Origin: Notospermus geniculatus
Taxonomy: Eukaryota; Nemertea; Pilidiophora; Heteronemertea; Lineidae
Assembly (NCBI GenBank): GCA_002633025.1
Contig: NMRB01000077.1
Location: 545,496 to 609,495 of the forward strand
Direction of reading: 5' to 3'
DNA length: 64,000 nucleotides
Shown here: positions 1-9,877 of the stretch, one piece after another
Numbering within the stretch: position 1 is the first letter of the stretch
Layout of the letters: each line of letters opens with the position of its first letter
Notes under the pieces: model-generated
The model's input: the letters and a program-made list of their open reading frames with translations, nothing else
Database searches by the model: none
Told to the model about the DNA's origin: nothing
Program-made: the position numbers and the translations under genes

Positions 1-340
1 GGGGGGGGGGGGCGGAATCAGTTGGCTGTGGAATCATGTGTTTACATTGAAACCAAATAGGTTTGTTCAGCCATTCGTGGCGACGTAATCGACTACATCA
101 ATACGTCTGTCTTGAACGTAACGAAAATATTGTTCACGAAGTGACGTTATTTTCGTACCAGATCACTTCTTGTCACAAGGGTTTATTCAGTTAATATTGC
201 ACCAAATGGCACGAAATTTTATCAATAAGTGTAATGTAACGCCAAGTTGTGTCTCGTATATACGGTGGCCCAAACATGCCATGTATATATTTTTGTCCAC
301 ATTAAAATATTCTGAACATTATTGTATTTTTTCTCGAATT
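1..340. other. intergenic DNA, poly-G at window edge
   Basis: The window opens with twelve G residues, which may be a sequencing or contig-end artefact. I see no coding signal or element in the rest of this stretch. Confidence 0.5.
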
Positions 341-403
341 TCCACCCGGGTGGAAAGTATTTTCACCCGGGTGGAAAGTATTTTCACCCGGGTGGAAAGT
401 ATT
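341..403. repeat. 21-bp tandem repeat, three copies, with a palindromic core
   Basis: Three head-to-tail copies of a 21-bp unit are present, each containing the perfect palindrome CACCCGGGTG followed by GAAAGTATTTT. The repeat is a short minisatellite. The frames that read through it give repetitive peptides and are not credible genes. Confidence 0.85.
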
Positions 404-2456
404 TGGGTGAAAATACGGTCACCTTCACGATATTTGTCTTTGGTGAGGATCGAGCCTTTTGTCAAAGTCAACGTCAGCTGGCAATACTATCGCGTTCCCT
501 TTCGCTGCGTTTGACGTGCAATACACGTCATGGCACATGCGCAGTCCCGTGCGGGTGACGTGCAGTGCACGTTATGCCCCTCAGCTTTGATACTTGTCAC
601 GCACTGGCCGTAGCAGCTTTAAAAATGGTATACGCACTTGGGAAAATTAGTTTGATCAGGAACCAATAGATGGCGACACTTTTGAATTGTTTTGGCGCCG
701 TTGGGAGGTGCCTCCACGGACGAACTGAGGCGCAGCACTGCGTGGCATTACGTAATAATGGCTGACGCAGCGAAAGGGTTTAATTCAGTGATATAAGTTT
801 CGAACCAAAAGTAGATCAGAGAGAGGTTAGACATGCCTTCGATACTTCTGTTTTTGAGGGCAATTTCCATTCACACATGAAGGCCTACTTTCAACGAACA
901 CCTAGACAATGTCCTCCTCTAGTTGCAAAGCGTTTCAGGATGATCAGTCTTACAACAAATCTTTGTGAAACGAAGCCTAATGCTACACTCAATCAATTAG
1001 TTCCATCCATTGGGGGCTCCTCCTTATCGATACATGAAATACCAAAGCATTTGGTTTCCATTTCCGATCAGACTGCCGCAGGGTAGCTTGCTGGCATGTT
1101 TTACTTGATGTCAGACTAGTACACTGGTGCCTCCATCACTAGCAAACGACTTAACTGAAATGCCAGTATACCGACAACTATGACTAGAAGCTAGAAAATA
1201 CATACGATGACCCGCATAGTCAGTAACTAAAATTGGGCTGTCCAGGCCTGCTTTTCATAAAGCAGAGCGAGCAAACCCCTCCTTAACTTTGGTGCACCGA
1301 ACAAGTGGGATTCAATATGACACTTAAGTCAAGTATAGACCACTCAAATTGTCTCTTACATTTGAGACACCTCCGAGGCAGTCTTATCTTTAGGTAGACT
1401 GGTTTATTTGCTTTGAATCATTCAGTTTTGGCAATTTAATCGAAGGAGATGGCCCCTTGAATGTTAGTGCACAGTTTGAGATTGAAGGGAGGCGGTCAAT
1501 GCGTCGCGAACACGTTTTTTGCAAGAGTGCACTTTTGATCTTGAACTTTATCAACGATATCGGTCAATCGACAGACATTATTGGATCTAGTTGATGTTAT
1601 TCGCACTGATGTTATTCGCACTGGTTGATGGCCCCTTTTTGTATCCTAATACACCTATCTCATTCACGCATCATGTTTTTTGCGACGAAGGCTTCCTTAA
1701 AAACTTGGCTTTCTCTTCGTCTTGGTGTTCCTCCTTGACGGCAATACAACTGTTTATAGCAAAATTACATAACGCGGCATTGGGACTAGTTGTGAGTCAA
1801 CCACTTGGACACTCGCCAAACCGCAAAAAATGAACATTCCGACCATGAAATGTGACATAGGCCCGTAGCAACGACATGCGCGGTGCACTGAGCTAGGCAG
1901 GGTACTTAAGTACGTTTATGAATCCCAAGATAAGCACCCCACCTGGCTTAGCGGTGCACTTCTGGTTTAAGGGGTCTTAAGTTAAAGCCGCACACTATGC
2001 ACCGCTACTCACTCCCCAGTTCGCCCGAAATATAGTGCAACCTCATCTACAGGCGTGCGTAGTGTATAGAACCATAGAACCACATATTATAGCATTATCC
2101 TGCATCGAGGTTTTGGGAATCCCCTTGGGGAACCCCAATGCTGTGTGTAGTCTTGCGCAGCCAGCCACACACTGCTACGGTCCCCAGATTCGAAACAGCG
2201 GCTGGGTGACCGAGACTGTGCTCGTCGATTATAACCCATCTGTCTATAGTGTCTGGCTTTAAGAAGTTTTATGAATACAGGGTGCGGGTACCAATGATAA
2301 TTCGGGACAGTGAAAATCCTTTTGATTTTTGGATGATGGGATATACATGTACAGTACAAGTGATTTGGCTTTGATAGAGTGGGTACTATTCATCATCAAT
2401 CTTCTTGCTGCAGATACAGAACCACGTATTGACAGAAGCCACGCAGTTCCTGCTTT
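404..2456. other. no recognisable gene
   Basis: Short open frames occur here (for example 877-1086 and 2035-2262), but none shows a known domain or splice context that I recognise. A small inverted repeat lies near 510-575, where GACGTGCA and TGCACGT motifs recur. The 15-mer GATGTTATTCGCACT is repeated at 1592-1622. If the RAG1-like gene had more 5' exons they should lie here or further upstream, but I could not identify any with confidence. Confidence 0.4.
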
Positions 2457-2737
2457 ACTAAGAGAAATCCTACTGAGTTAGGAAAATTCCCATTACTTAA
2501 GAAAATCCTTGTACAACCATGTGCTTTGGAGACAGGGATTCCCTGGGCATTCCCAGTGTGAGCTATTGTAACAGGGAATACTATTGGTTAATGCACAGGC
2601 TAAATTTAGCTCTAGGCCTAAAAGAAATCCTACTGAGTTGAGGAAATTCCTATTATCTAAGAAAATTCTCAGCTCAGGAAATTAGTAAGGTGCTTCGTGC
2701 ATACCACTTGAAGGATTTCCTTAGCTAAGAATTCTTT
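2457..2737. repeat. direct and inverted repeat cluster, probable decayed MITE
   Basis: The motif AGAAATCCTACTGAGTT occurs at about 2462 and again at about 2623. A diverged reverse complement lies at about 2705-2737, just before the open RAG1-like frame. This looks like a decayed terminal-inverted-repeat element lying against, and possibly inside, the RAG1-like gene. The exact ends are uncertain. Confidence 0.45.
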
Positions 2738-3379
2738 TATGAGGTTAAGGATAATCTTACACTTAACATAAAGATTTTTGGTGCCAGGGAAATATCTCTG
2801 CAATTTGCTTTCACCATGGGTGAACATTTTCCCTACATCCCATGGTCCAACTACATGCACAAAGTGATTGAGCATGTGCCTGAGATTATTGATGACGACC
2901 AACTTTCAGTTGGCAGTGTTGGATTGCTGTCTGGTGAGGGTGGAGAGAGTGGTAATAAGCTCTATCGGTATATCAGGAAACATCTCTCTCGCTGCGACAG
3001 TGCTGGCGACTTAAAGGAGCTGGACGTCCAAGTTGTAAACAAACTGGTTTGTTTACAAACAGTGGCCAGCAAACTAGTTTTATTCCTTCGTGAAGGTGGC
3101 AGCAGCAGTGATCGTTAGACTGGTGCCCGGTCCAATGCAACTCACTCACGATATTCACGTCAGTACATATCAGCGACAATAGGTGGCAGCACCGCAGGCG
3201 TCGCGTGGATAGAGAACCAGTGAGTGAGTGTTTACAACTTGGACGTGTTTCATTGGCTTTACACTAGTAAAAGGATTCAAAATCTTGCAGCCACAACAAA
3301 AATCACTCAGCACTGTACAATGTGTGGTGAGAGCGGCCACAACAAACGTTGCTGTGTTTATGACCCCAACACAGTTTAG
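2730..3379 (+). pseudogene. RAG1L: RAG1-like recombinase/transposase, C-terminal part, interrupted by a MITE
   Basis: Reading from 2730 the frame gives NYMHKVIEHVPEII, then GGESGNKLYR, closely matching the end of the vertebrate RAG1 catalytic core. The Glu of GGESGNK (codon 2945-2947) aligns with the third DDE-type catalytic acid, E962 of mouse RAG1. The frame runs to codon 3023-3025, is broken by a 215-bp insertion at 3028-3242, and resumes without a shift as FHWLYTSKRIQNL, again matching RAG1. It ends with CTMCGESGHNKRC, a C-x2-C-x3-GH-x4-C knuckle like the CCGHC tail motif described for amphioxus RAG1L and absent from vertebrate RAG1. The stop is TAG at 3377-3379. The apparent stop at 3116-3118 lies inside the inserted element. 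Upstream exons, including the first two catalytic acids, were not found. Confidence 0.88.
3028..3242. mobile_element. 215-bp MITE inserted in the RAG1-like coding sequence
   Basis: The ends are CCAAGTTGTAAACA at 3028 and its reverse complement TGTTTACAACTTGG ending at 3242. They are flanked by the 4-bp duplication ACGT (3024-3027 and 3243-3246). Removing the element plus one ACGT rejoins the RAG1-like frame exactly. Near the left end GTAAACAAAC and GTTTGTTTAC form a further small palindrome. Superfamily is unassigned. Confidence 0.85.
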
Positions 3380-3627
3380 ACCAAACGCCATCTTGTTGGT
3401 AAAAGATTGTATATAAAACGAAAAACGGCCTCCAAATTTCGCAAATTTTCGACCCCAACCGGGGTGTATCTCAGGCTCTTTCTTGTAAGAGATTACTGTA
3501 AAGACTCAAAAGATTGTAAAAGATTGTACACACCTTTTATTCCTTTTTACATAAGCCACTTTTATTTCGTAGATTGCACATCTCACCAAAAAACTTTGAC
3601 TACACTGAATACTGTGAGATGACTAGG
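3380..3627. other. spacer between convergent RAG-like genes
   Basis: About 240 bp follow the RAG1-like stop and end with the target duplication ATGACTAGG of the next MITE. This is probably the 3' flank of the RAG1-like gene. I see no clear AATAAA signal. Confidence 0.4.
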
Positions 3628-4357
3628 GCTGAATGGGTCAATGTCGTCCTGGGTATACCTTATGTTTACCCAGGATTATCCTGGGTAATCATTTTCTTTA
3701 CCCAGGATCATCCTTAACTTTAGGATCCTTAACTTTACCCACCTTGGGAGTTCCCGCCGAATCGTGCTGATCGCTCCGAGGATGGAATTTGGTACGTGCG
3801 TCTCTTTCGGCAGAGAACATGCAATAGGATCATTGCTAAAAAGGGCTGAAAATTACCGCTATACCTCCTCCGGGGTTTGCAATAGGGAGACAAGACCAAT
3901 CCCTACAACTGTTCAAAAGGAACCGATAGTAAATTCTCAAGGACTTAGGAGCGATAGGCCTAGGTAGAACATGTATAATCCGTGTGCATTTCGTCATTTT
4001 CATCAATTTACTTTTTGCAGAACATGCACTACGATCATAACTCGAAAGGGCTGAAAATTACCGCTATACCTGCTCCGGGGTGTGGAATAGGGAGAAAAGA
4101 CCAATCCCTACAACTTTTCAAAAGGGGCCGATAGTAAATTCTCAAGGACTTAGGAACTATAGGCCTTGTTCGAGGCCACCCTTCATTTCATGATTTACGC
4201 TAAATATCAACCTCACTACACCACGCGGGAACTCCAATCTGGGTAAAGTTAAGGATCCTTATGTTTACCCAGGGCCGTCCTGGGTAAAGAAAAGGATTAC
4301 CCAGGGTAATCCTGGGTAAACATAAGGTATACCCAGGACGACATTGACCCATTCGGC
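3628..4357. mobile_element. Mutator-like MITE, copy A (9-bp TSD)
   Basis: The element starts GCTGAATGGGTCAATG and ends CATTGACCCATTCGGC. It is flanked by a perfect 9-bp duplication ATGACTAGG (3619-3627 and 4358-4366). Sub-terminal stretches are rich in TTTACCCAGG and its complement and can fold on themselves. The interior holds two diverged copies of a roughly 150-bp block spaced about 217 bp apart, each containing GACCAATCCCTACAACTTT. No transposase is present. A 9-bp duplication fits Mutator-like elements best, and Merlin (8-9 bp) is an alternative. It lies between the 3' ends of the two RAG-like genes. Confidence 0.9.
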
Positions 4358-4510
4358 ATGACTAGGTGTCCTGTGCCAAAATAAGGTTTTAATGTAAACA
4401 AACACTGAACGAAATGCAATTACATTTTCTCAAATAACTCCTGGCATATCGGGTGGCGCAAAAAAACTGGCACACAAGTTATCTGGCCATATAGAGTGTT
4501 CCTCTTTTGT

Positions 4511-5985
4511 TTAGAATTCAGCGTTTTTTTTCTTTCGACCTCCAGTCTTAGGTCGGCAGCCAGAACAAGTGAATAAAATGTCCTCTATCATGCCATGTGC
4601 ATCGCCAAGACCACTGCAGCAAAGGTGGAACCACTTACTACATGGACCTTCACAGACAAGAGAATGCATGGTTTCTCCAGGGTTGAAGTGGTTTTTCACA
4701 ATGCAGTCTTTGGCTTCACAAACACCTGGATCCATCCTTTTTGTGGTGAGGGCAAACAAATGTTGTAAAGCACCACCATGGAAAAATACAGCATCAGGAC
4801 TTAACAGAAGGGATATATGACTAGCCATTTCAAACCCGGAATGTGCCTGCTTCTCGGTGATTGATAGTGTGTCGGTATTCACTAGGAAATGGTGCCCACC
4901 GGGTCTATCATCTTGATAGCCGCCGTACACAAGCAGCTTGTTTGAACCAAGGTAATTTGTGGTATGTCCTGAAATCAATACCGGTAGTTCTGTAGCACCA
5001 ACTGGTCTTTCCGCATTAAATGAAAAGTCAGGTTTTCTCACAGTTACTACAACCTGCCCACTGATATCAACATCAAGATGTACCATTGTGATATCCTGTA
5101 TAGACTGTCTCCTAACACCATTATCATCTTGGGTGAGACCACCAATAAAGACGATGGTGCCATCACTATCAGTAGTTTCTGTAGCAGCATGATAGGCTAG
5201 TGGTTTTAGATCTAAAAGATTGGTCCATTTGTAATTTTCCGAAGTGAGAAAATATAACTTCCCATCTCTTGTTTTGTCATGACCACCATCAGATGAAGAC
5301 TGCACTCCACCATACATTACAATGCCCATCAGACGACTGTCTTTATGTACCCCTGTTACAGTGTGTGCATACCTGGCCTCTGGAATGTCCACATTCTGAT
5401 CCATAATTTGAGCCTTATAATCCTGATCCCTACCATAGGTATGCAACACTGTCAAGTCATTGCGAGGCCTCATGGTGTTGGGGTCCATTCCCCCCAAATA
5501 TAAACAGAAGTTTTGGTCCCGGCAGCACCTCCATGGGCCCGACGACGGGCAGCAGTCCCACGTTCCTCTCGCATATCAACAGTCCTGAAAACTGCTGCAG
5601 AATACAGAAATGGCCTCAAACATATTTGGGCACCTGTACATTTTTTTCTGCCACATTTAGGACATGAATTTCGTTTTGCTGCATGTGAAAAGTGTAGTTT
5701 ATTATTGTTCCGGGCTGTGCTGTCAGCAATAGTCGATCATGCATTCCACCAAGAGCAGAAACCGTAACAAGTTCACCATCGATGTTATCATTGTTATTGA
5801 AATACATAGCACGAAGTGCCGGTGTTACCGCCGTACCGTCGGATTTGGTCAGTCACAACAAATGGCCCTTGCCAGAAAATAATGCCATGTGATGTGCATC
5901 GTCCATCAATGATTTCTTTGTAGTTTTTCCGCGTGTTTTTAGGGCGTCCAAAGGTTAGATAATCAATACATGAAATATATAGTAT
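4511..5985 (-). CDS. RAG2L: RAG2-like protein: kelch propeller plus PHD finger, 5' part frameshifted
   Basis: The long open part (5497 to 4511, 328 codons plus stop) has kelch blades with double glycines (YLGGMDPN, MYGGVQ, FIGGLTQ, VYGGYQ, FHGGAL) and the segment DIPEARYAHTVTG, matching RAG2. Residues about 260-315 of this part form a C4HC3 PHD finger: CEAKDC, CEGPC, WFHLCC, CSGC. A basic tail GGRKKKN follows. Upstream, 5498-5985 still encodes RAG2-like N-terminal sequence (FGRPKNTRKNYKEIIDG, IIFWQGPFVV, FHMQQNEIHVLN, RRAHGGAAGTKTSVYIWGG) but in different frames, implying about three shifts. One is at a G6 run near 5494, where a single base would restore frame. RAG2 is the accessory partner of RAG1, and its PHD reads H3K4 methylation in vertebrates. 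The total of about 490 codons is close to vertebrate RAG2. The gene may be a pseudogene or partly mis-sequenced. An upstream acceptor-like CAG lies near 5985. Confidence 0.87.
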
Positions 5986-6179
5986 TACGCCCTACTGTTC
6001 TGGCTATGGAAAAATTTCGACCAGATTTTGTGAAAAACGTCATCAAAATATACAAAAACGTCATCAAAATATGTGAAAAAGAATCATACTCCGTGGAAAA
6101 CGTCATCACAATATGCATTCACGTGACACAGAATCCCATAAAACGTCATGACCTTGAACACAATGAAATTTAGGTCAAT
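5986..6179. other. upstream flank of RAG2-like gene
   Basis: Three near-repeats of AACGTCATCA(A/C)AATAT lie between 6037 and 6115. I see no coding match. The 5' end of the RAG2-like gene and the right transposon terminus would be expected here or beyond. Confidence 0.35.
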
Positions 6180-7045
6180 ATTCGATAGGGAATTCGTCTA
6201 TGTGTATTGTGTGTTGATGCATTTTCTTTTCAACCTTAGTAAAACAGTACAACGAAATTATGAAACTGTATTGGCATAATGTTTCTGATGACATGTTTCA
6301 TTCAGCCATCCAAACTCAGGGTGCGTTTTAGTGTTTTTGTCAATTCCCGGAATTGTCCTCTCGTTCCTCACGCATGACCATGCTCCGTGGAGAGCCATGG
6401 TGGAAGGAATGCAACCTATTTTTTGTATTGTTGTAGGCGTAATTTACATAGCCTTCAGTTGACGTCATCGCGTCATGATCAGTGTCTCACTCATACATGT
6501 CATACACATTTTGCTCGATGCTAAGTTTGAGTGGGCCAAACAACTGAGGGCATGAAAATAAAAAAATCACTTACCTGTGTTAGTTATTGAATGACAGCAG
6601 CTGGATTGGCTTGAAAACCCGGGGGAAACAAAACGAATATAGTCCGATATGGCTTGTGTACATCGAGTGCAATCCCACCTCAATCGCACCGCAGAACGTT
6701 TTGACGTCATCACCAATGGTGTTGACGTAGTGCTTCTAGGCTACGCCATGGGCGTCGCCTAGAACCGATTCACCTTAGCAACGACGTCACCGAGTTTTGG
6801 CATGCACGTCACTCAGTTATTGGACTGACAGGGAATTCGCCTATGACGATGAGCGTGTGTGTTGATGCATTTTCCTTTTCAACTTAAATGCTTCTGATGA
6901 CATTGCCGGACGATAATACGTGATGCAGCACCCCTGTAGTCATCGCCAGATTAGCCCATGCAGGATGCGTATTTATGGCCTATGTGGTTTTGTCAATTTC
7001 GAATTTCCTCCCGTTTCTCACGCATGGCCATGCTCCGTGGGGAGC
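6180..7045. repeat. diverged tandem duplication, about 650-bp spacing
   Basis: Two blocks share the same ordered landmarks: GGGAATTCG(T/C)CTATG, GTGTGTTGATGCATTTTC, then TTCTGATGACAT, then CTCACGCATG.CCATGCTCCGTGG. The first block is at about 6187-6400 and the second at about 6831-7042. Both lie upstream of the RAG2-like gene. Whether they belong to the RAG transposon end or to flanking DNA is unknown. Confidence 0.7.
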
Positions 7046-7612
7046 GGGCTATGACATTTGTGTACTGAATATTGACTGATGATTTCTCAAAATGGTCTCA
7101 GCTGTCTTTCCAGTTCGAAGTCCTCGCATCGTTATAATAATGTGGGCCTAATGGCACGATCAACTGGTCAATCAAGTCACGTCCCAAAATCCCGCCCAAC
7201 AAAATAGCAAACCAATCAGGAAATTCAAACACCACCGCCCTATGTTTTTTTTAAAAACATTTCTTGTTATTGCTTTTCTAATCGAAAAGAAGCGAGAACT
7301 GTCAAAAAGATTTGCCGCGTCCGCCATGTTCGTGATTGTTTACCGATTACCAATGACAACGGCACAACTGCGCGTGCGCAGTACTGTGGGGCAGACACAC
7401 TTCGATCAACAAACTACGCAGATGCTCAGTGCGCATGCGGGAGTTATTCGATAGGCGCTGTGCACAAAGGTTTCGCTGTGACAACTCGCACAGTGCTACT
7501 TTGCCATCCCCAGTATTTGCACACGGACAACTCGAGGGCCTACACCGCATTCTCAAGGGGAAAGTGGACCCTAAGGCTGTGCTGATGTACGTATAGGCTA
7601 CGTACGCACGCT
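7046..7612. other. no recognisable gene
   Basis: GC-rich stretches with short open frames on both strands (7242-7556) show no recognisable domain. Nothing else stands out before the next mobile element. Confidence 0.4.
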
Positions 7613-9182
7613 GTAATTAGGGCTGAATGGGTCAATGTCGTCCTGGGTATACCTTATGTTTACCCAGGATTATCCTGGGTAATCATTTTCTTTACCCAGG
7701 ATCATCCTGGGTAAACATAAGGATCCTTAACTTTACCCAGCTTGGGAGTTCGGGCCGAATCGTGCTGATCGCTCCGAGAATGGAATTTGGTAGGTGCATC
7801 TCTTTTGGCAGAGAACATGCAGTAGGATCATTGCTAAAAAGGGCTGAAAATTACCGCTATACCTCCTCCGGGGTTTGCAATAGGGAGACAAGACCAATCC
7901 CAACAACTTTTCAAAAGGGACTGATAGTAAATTCTCAAGGACTTAGGAGCGATAGGCATAGGTAGAACATGTATAATCCGTGTGCATTTCGTCATTGTCA
8001 TTAATTTACTTTTTGCAGAACATGCAGTACGATCATAACTCGAAAGGGCTGAAAATTACCACTATACCTGATCCGGGGTGTGGAATAGGGAGAAAAGACC
8101 AATCCCTACAACTTTTCAAAAGGGGCCGATAGTAAATTCTCAAGGACTTAGGAGCTATAGGCCTTGTTCGAGGCCACCCTTCATTTCATGATTTAATGTA
8201 CGCTGAATATCAACCTCACTACACCACTCGGGTATGGCAGGCCGCAGTGGACACAATTCGTATTTTATATCCATATAAATTCCTATTTTATGTGGATATA
8301 TATTCGTATTTTATGTCGACATATATTCCGACCAATCAGAATGACTTTCTTTATATGCACAATATTTCGATTTTATATACACATTAATTCGATTTTATAT
8401 ACACATTAATTCGATTTTATATACACATCAATTCGATTTTATATACACATAAAGTCTATTTTATATACACATAAAATAAAGTTGACGAATTGATATACAC
8501 ATAAATTCCGATTTTATATGGACATAAAATCAGCCAATCAGAGTAGTGCTTTATATTCACTTCCGTATTGATAATTCGAACTTCCGTATTTGATCTGCTC
8601 ACTTCCGTATCGAAAATACTTTCAGCCAATGGGAACCATCGTTTCATCGCACAGCTGCATTGTGGGTCGTGGGTTCCCATTGGCTGAACGTATTTTCCAT
8701 ACGGAAGTGAGCAAATCTGATACGGAAGTGAATATATATACACATATAAAGCGCTACTCTGATTGGCTGATTTTATGTCCATATAAAAAATCGGAATTTA
8801 TGTGGATATAAATTCGCCCAGTTTAATTTATGTGTAGATATATTCGAATTTATGTGTATATAAAATAGATTTTATGTGTATATAAAATCGAATTAATGTG
8901 TATATAAAATCGATTTTATGTGTATATAAAATGAATTATTGTGCATATAAAGAAAGTCATTCTGATTGGTCGGAATATATATGGACATAAAATACGAATA
9001 TATATCCACATAAAATAGGAATTTATATGGATATACAGGGTGACCCAAAAAAAATGAGACCCATGAACATGTTGATAAAAACTTTAATTTTCAGGCTACA
9101 GCAAGCAAACTTCACACATGTTATCTCAACTTAATGCACGGCCTGCACACCAAGTTTCATTACCGGTAGTCAGGGCTTATCA

Positions 9183-9660
9183 CTTTTCGTTTAATGACGT
9201 CTTTCCATAATGTGCTCAAGATGAGCCCCTCGGCGCTGGCGGCACACTTGAACACGACGCGCGAAGTTCTCAATGACTCGAACGCACTCCTCCTTTTGGA
9301 ATCTCACGAATCTTCGCAGTTATGGCCTCCATCAACTCGTGAAAGTTTTGGGGATTATTCCTATATACATTGTCTTTGAGGTAGCCCCATAGGTAGAAAT
9401 CCGGGGGGTTCAGGTCTGGCGAGTGTGAAGCCCATTCAGGGTCACACCTCCGACTGATAAGGCGATCCTGAAAGTGTTCCCGCAGCCAATTCAGTGAGTC
9501 ATTTGAGGTGTGGGGAGTTGCCCCATCCTGCTGAAACCATTGATCCTCCCTTATAAACCCCCTTCGTCGGCCGAGTACAGCCCAAAACTTGCGGAGGACC
9601 CCTAGGTAACGCTCTGTATTCAGAGTGACTGCACGCTCGTTCTCATCCTCAAACCAGAAT
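9183..9660 (-). pseudogene. mariner-type transposase, C-terminal half
   Basis: The minus strand reads WFQQDGATPHTSN, then SPDLNPPDFYLWGYLKDN, then a helical tail, the second and third catalytic-site regions of an IS630/Tc1/mariner transposase. By my count about 41 residues lie between the Asp of QDG and the Asp of PPD, which would place it near the DD41D group. The N-terminal half and first catalytic Asp are absent. A shift occurs near the end around the REIPK segment. An inverted copy of the last third is on the plus strand at 9659-9877. Confidence 0.8.
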
Positions 9661-9877
9661 GGCCCCGGATTTCTACCTATGGGGCTACCTCAAAGACAAT
9701 GTCTATAGGAATAATCCCCAAAACATTCACGAGTTGAAGGAGGCCATAACTGCGAAGATTCGTGAGATTCCAAAGGAGGAGTGCGTTCGAGTCATTGAGA
9801 ACTTCGCGCGTCGTGTTCAAGTGTGCCGCCAGCGCCGAGGGGCTCATCTTGAGCACATTATGGAAAGACGTCATTAA
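9659..9877 (+). pseudogene. inverted duplicate of mariner transposase C-terminus
   Basis: This 72-codon frame (PDFYLWGYLKDNVYRN onward) is the inverted copy of the transposase end on the opposite strand. It keeps the region of the third catalytic Asp only and cannot encode an active enzyme. Interestingly it is the better-preserved version, with no shift after REIPKEECVRV. Confidence 0.8.

Larger units (their letters stand above)
2730..5985. mobile_element. ProtoRAG-like transposon core: RAG1-like and RAG2-like genes tail to tail
   Basis: A RAG1-like 3' portion on the plus strand (ends 3379) converges on a RAG2-like gene on the minus strand (ends 4511). This convergent order is the published layout of the ProtoRAG transposon, the relative of the vertebrate V(D)J recombinase. 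About 1.1 kb separates the stop codons, and 748 bp of that is a later Mutator-like MITE with its target duplication, so the original gap was about 380 bp. I could not identify the terminal inverted repeats or the 5-bp target duplication expected of a RAG transposon. The left end and most of RAG1-like are missing or too decayed to see. Both genes carry breaks, so this copy is probably dead unless some breaks are sequencing errors. Confidence 0.85.

Noticed and set aside
341-403. CRISPR-like array
   Set aside because: Units are directly adjacent without variable spacers, and the genome is eukaryotic.
877-1086. 69-codon ORF as a gene
   Set aside because: No domain, no repeated copy, no splice context; similar lengths arise by chance.
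2035-2262. 75-codon ORF upstream of the RAG1-like fragment as another RAG1 exon
   Set aside because: No recognisable RAG1 motif and no convincing splice sites.
2816-3118. RAG1-like ORF ending at 3118
   Set aside because: The last roughly 30 codons are MITE sequence; the true RAG1-like tail resumes at 3247 and ends at 3379.
3300-3340. Recombination-signal-like heptamers (CACTGTA, CACAGTG) near the RAG-like genes
   Set aside because: Single short matches without nonamer spacing or inverted partners; expected by chance.
3764-3967. 67-codon ORF recurring in three places as a conserved gene
   Set aside because: It lies inside the Mutator-like MITE in each case and recurs only because the MITE does.
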